DNA of 64,000 nt from Wolfiporia cocos. Lineage: Eukaryota > Basidiomycota > Agaricomycetes > Polyporales > Phaeolaceae. How positions within the stretch are numbered: the stretch's first letter is position 1; each line of letters starts with the position of its first letter. Of this stretch, positions 61,901-64,000 are shown one piece after another. Both the position numbers and the translations under genes were made by a program. The notes below the pieces were generated by a model. That model was not told the origin of the DNA. It was given only the letters and a program-made list of their open reading frames with translations, and did not search any database. The stretch is taken from the NCBI GenBank assembly GCA_029448655.1, contig JACCLO010000004.1, positions 2,914,001 to 2,978,000 of the forward strand. Direction: 5' to 3'.

Positions 61901-62760
61901 GCGAATGCGCTGTGACTGCCTATCTGCTGCATCGCTAGTCGAAGGATAGCTGTCCCCAGCAAGACTCTGTTCGACATGCGCACGATGCCACAGACTTTGA
62001 CTGCCGCGCTTTTTCCACCAGGATGTCGATTGTTCTGTAGGTTGAGGGAAGCGTATATCTTCACCTGGGGTCTTCCCGTCGAGCTCCAGCTGGTCGACCT
62101 GCTTGAATTGCTGTGCAACGTAACGCCTGTTCAAAGAATTAGGCATGATCTTAGTTTCATGGTTGCCAATACATACCGACGAATGTAGACCATGACCCAC
62201 GACACCAGGACCTTATTAAATGAATTCTCCTCAGTCGAACAGTCTCTGCATAGAACTTCGGGAGAATAACCCACGATATTGCCCAAACACATCTGTATGA
62301 ATAGCAATACTTGCTGGAACGGCGTGAGGCCGCTGAGGTCTACGGTAGCAAGACCAATCATTGTCATTGCGCTGATACAGATAAAGAGACTGTCTATATA
62401 TGCCACCGGTCGATCGCCATTGCTTGCATACAGGATGCCGGACAATATCAGAGGGGTCAATGTGCTGCAACGATCGGCGCATCAGTATTAAACAATTTGA
62501 TGATCACAGGAAGAAGCCAGAAGGAAGGAGCTGGCGCTGGAGTTCCATTGTACTCTCTTCCAGAAGATCATTATGTCTGCAGCATCTATACAGCTGGACT
62601 TCGCACACAGTCGGCGCTGGACAAACTACTGCTCGTATTCGGCCGCTGCCGACTGCTGAGCGCCAGCAGCATATGTGCGGCATAAATTATATTTTAAGGA
62701 CACTTACAAGAAGAGCAGATGGACTCTGTAGAAATTCAGGTTACCGGAGATGTTGATCAT
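58920..62760 (-). CDS. TRK-type potassium transporter, right copy
   Basis: Paralogue of the gene at 50436-54251 with the same exon layout. Start MINISGNLNFYRVHLLFF, then TPLILSGILYASNGDRPVAY. Pore segments are AMTMIGLATVDLSG (Ile replaces the Thr found in the left copy just before the first filter Gly), SAYTNTGFSLEDTSM, AVRSAGFSVASPAT and AAYGTVGLSLGIPY. The loop after SIRSTNVYEEKSLGIYNDE has extra acidic residues. The stop is two codons earlier than in the left copy because a TAT codon has become TAA, giving the end DDSGE. No internal stop or frameshift was seen when splicing by eye, so both copies may be functional. It is transcribed toward the decarboxylase. Confidence 0.87.
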
Positions 62761-63388
62761 CCTCAGCCACTAGTGTTGTCTTGACCCAGTAGCCAAAGGA
62801 TAGGGAAAGCACAAAGAGAGATATAAGAGTCGCTGATACAACTACTCCTATAGATCTACTGGACATATATAAGCCAAGGCCGAGGATACAAACCAGCTCA
62901 TAACAGTATATATACCTACTTTACAAGTGTCCTGCCTGCCAATAGTGGCATGGCTACTAGAAGCATCGTAACAAAATTAAAGGGCTTGGGCAAAGGTCTC
63001 CGCTGATGTGAGTGTAGATGTCGCAAATTGTGGGCTGAGTATCGACATGAAAAGCCAGACGTCAATGTGAAGTGAGATGTTCCTTTGGCTGAGGGGCTAA
63101 AGCGTCTCACGGCATGTCTGATCTTGGTCTGAGAGCTTATGCGTCGCCTCGTTCCGGCTTCAGGCTATGAATAGTCCCGTTGATCCTGGGATGAGCAGTC
63201 TGCCAGTTCTAGAGTCCGAGCGGGACGACACGAGGCTAGCTGCGCTTGAGAACGAGACACCAGACGCGTTTGTGGCGTCACGCCGTCAATCATGTATGTC
63301 ACGTGTCATTTACCACGCTCAACGACGCGAACTCTCGCGTCTTCCTTCCTTCACACTGGCGGATGCGGAACAAGCTCAATATAGTGAC
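62761..63388. other. Divergent region between right TRK and POLD2 relic
   Basis: About 630 bases versus about 280 in the left arm. The 50 bases next to the TRK start (sharing CCTTTGGCTACTG) and the part beyond about 63.26 kb match the left arm. The middle, about 62.8-63.2 kb, has no counterpart there and looks inserted on the right or lost on the left. Confidence 0.5.
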
Positions 63389-64000
63389 ATGGCCGCTCAA
63401 AGCTCAATGTACGCTCACACGACCCAACGGTCCGCCTCTCACGATGCTGATTTTGTCTTGTAGATCCGTTCCCACTGCTCCCCTAAGCCGGCCACAGACA
63501 ACTCTCCCAGACAAAGCAGAAAACACGCCGAACTTTATTAGGCTCCAAGAACCGGTCATATCGGCATCAGTATGCGAGCATACACTTTGTCCGGCTGCAG
63601 AGACTCCGGAAATTTGTGCAAGCGCGCGCGAAACAGAGATGGAAAGATGTCGCGGATACGTAGTATAGTCGTATCGCGTGGAACGCACCAGCTTCAATGT
63701 CTTACCGTGCGATTGATCGCTGGAATAATATGCAGGCGATCCGCCTTTCGTCCGTCGCATGCTAGAGATCGTGAAAGGCGAGCTGTGTTACATCATCGGC
63801 ACAGTCTACATCGACATGCTCCTCAAGCCGAATGTCCTCGAGGACATTGCGCGAGATGTACGTCTCTCCCTTCTGTATCCTTCACTTCATATACACATGC
63901 TTGGCAGCGTTCGATCCCTGCCCCTCCCCCACGCCCGAAAATATGCTCACCGGACGACATTATCGCGCTCGAGGACGAGTCAGGGCGCGTCACGCTAGTA
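63389..64000 (+). pseudogene. DNA polymerase delta small subunit (POLD2) relic, right copy, cut by window end
   Basis: 5' half of a POLD2 copy. The presumed start MAAQSSMYAHTTQRSASHDA meets TAG soon after, where the left copy stays open. Downstream, in shifting frames, come SVPTAPLSRPQTTLPDK, then RSYRHQYASIHFVRLQRLRK with VQARAKQRWKDVA, then GDPPFVRRMLEIVKGELCYI and VYIDMLLKPNVLEDIARD, an intron, and PDDIIALEDESGRVTLV at the window edge. The donor after DVAG is GTACGT in the left copy but ATACGT here, so normal splicing should fail. The later exons are well kept. It is probably a pseudogene, although sequence beyond 64000 is needed to be sure. Confidence 0.75.

Larger units (their letters stand above)
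58502..63953 (-). repeat. Right arm of large inverted repeat (TRK + POLD2 5' part)
   Basis: Reverse-complement counterpart of 49606-54682. The inner end begins with CTGTACGAGTATAG, the complement of the inner end of the left arm. The outer end is the POLD2 sequence GCTCACCGG at about 63953, exactly where the left arm meets its inversion breakpoint. Differences are mainly substitutions and small indels in the TRK gene and larger changes in the flanks. Confidence 0.85.

Noticed and set aside
49606..63953. Inverted repeat as a DNA transposon
   Set aside because: The arms carry cellular genes (TRK, POLD2), not terminal repeats with a transposase, and no transposase-like frame was found in the spacer.

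Overview
The window is nuclear DNA of a filamentous basidiomycete, most likely an Agaricomycete. Nearly every recognisable gene is cut by many short GT-AG introns (mostly 45-90 bases), codons are rich in G or C at the third position, genes lie on both strands in divergent and convergent pairs without operons, and a Pol III tRNA gene with a T-run terminator is present. No prokaryotic, viral or CRISPR feature was seen. Protein families were assigned by reading translations and splicing by eye; no database search was run.

Left part (1-22.5 kb): 3' end of an MFS transporter; a Ser/Pro-rich protein of unknown function; ER glucosidase I (GH63); an NYN-domain (PIN-like nuclease) protein; a TACO1/YebC mitochondrial translation activator; a SulP sulfate permease; a STRAP-type WD40 protein; a second NYN-domain paralogue in the opposite orientation sharing two intron positions with the first; and a short-chain dehydrogenase.

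Middle (23.8-48.4 kb): an EST1/SMG6-like protein with a C-terminal PIN nuclease domain; a possible 73-residue membrane protein; nucleoside diphosphate kinase divergent from QCR7 of complex III; transketolase divergent from the twin-CX9C protein CMC2; a GH31 alpha-xylosidase-type enzyme divergent from an L-serine/threonine dehydratase; PET100 (complex IV assembly); a large protein of unknown function; and tRNA-Arg(ACG). Four genes (TACO1, QCR7, CMC2, PET100) serve mitochondrial respiration.

Right part (48.7-64 kb) is the most unusual region. A glutamate decarboxylase gene lies in a spacer of about 3.8 kb between two inverted repeat arms of about 5 kb. Each arm holds an apparently intact TRK-type potassium transporter gene next to a decayed, divergently oriented copy of the DNA polymerase delta small subunit gene (POLD2). 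The left POLD2 relic carries an internal inversion of about 157 bases, is frameshifted, and is cut at its 3' end, where it runs into a second copy of the glutamate decarboxylase 3' end. That roughly 100-base piece is directly repeated on both sides of the left POLD2-TRK block. The pattern suggests a segmental duplication with inversion around the decarboxylase gene, followed by decay of POLD2 and divergence of the two transporters, including one residue beside the first selectivity-filter glycine.
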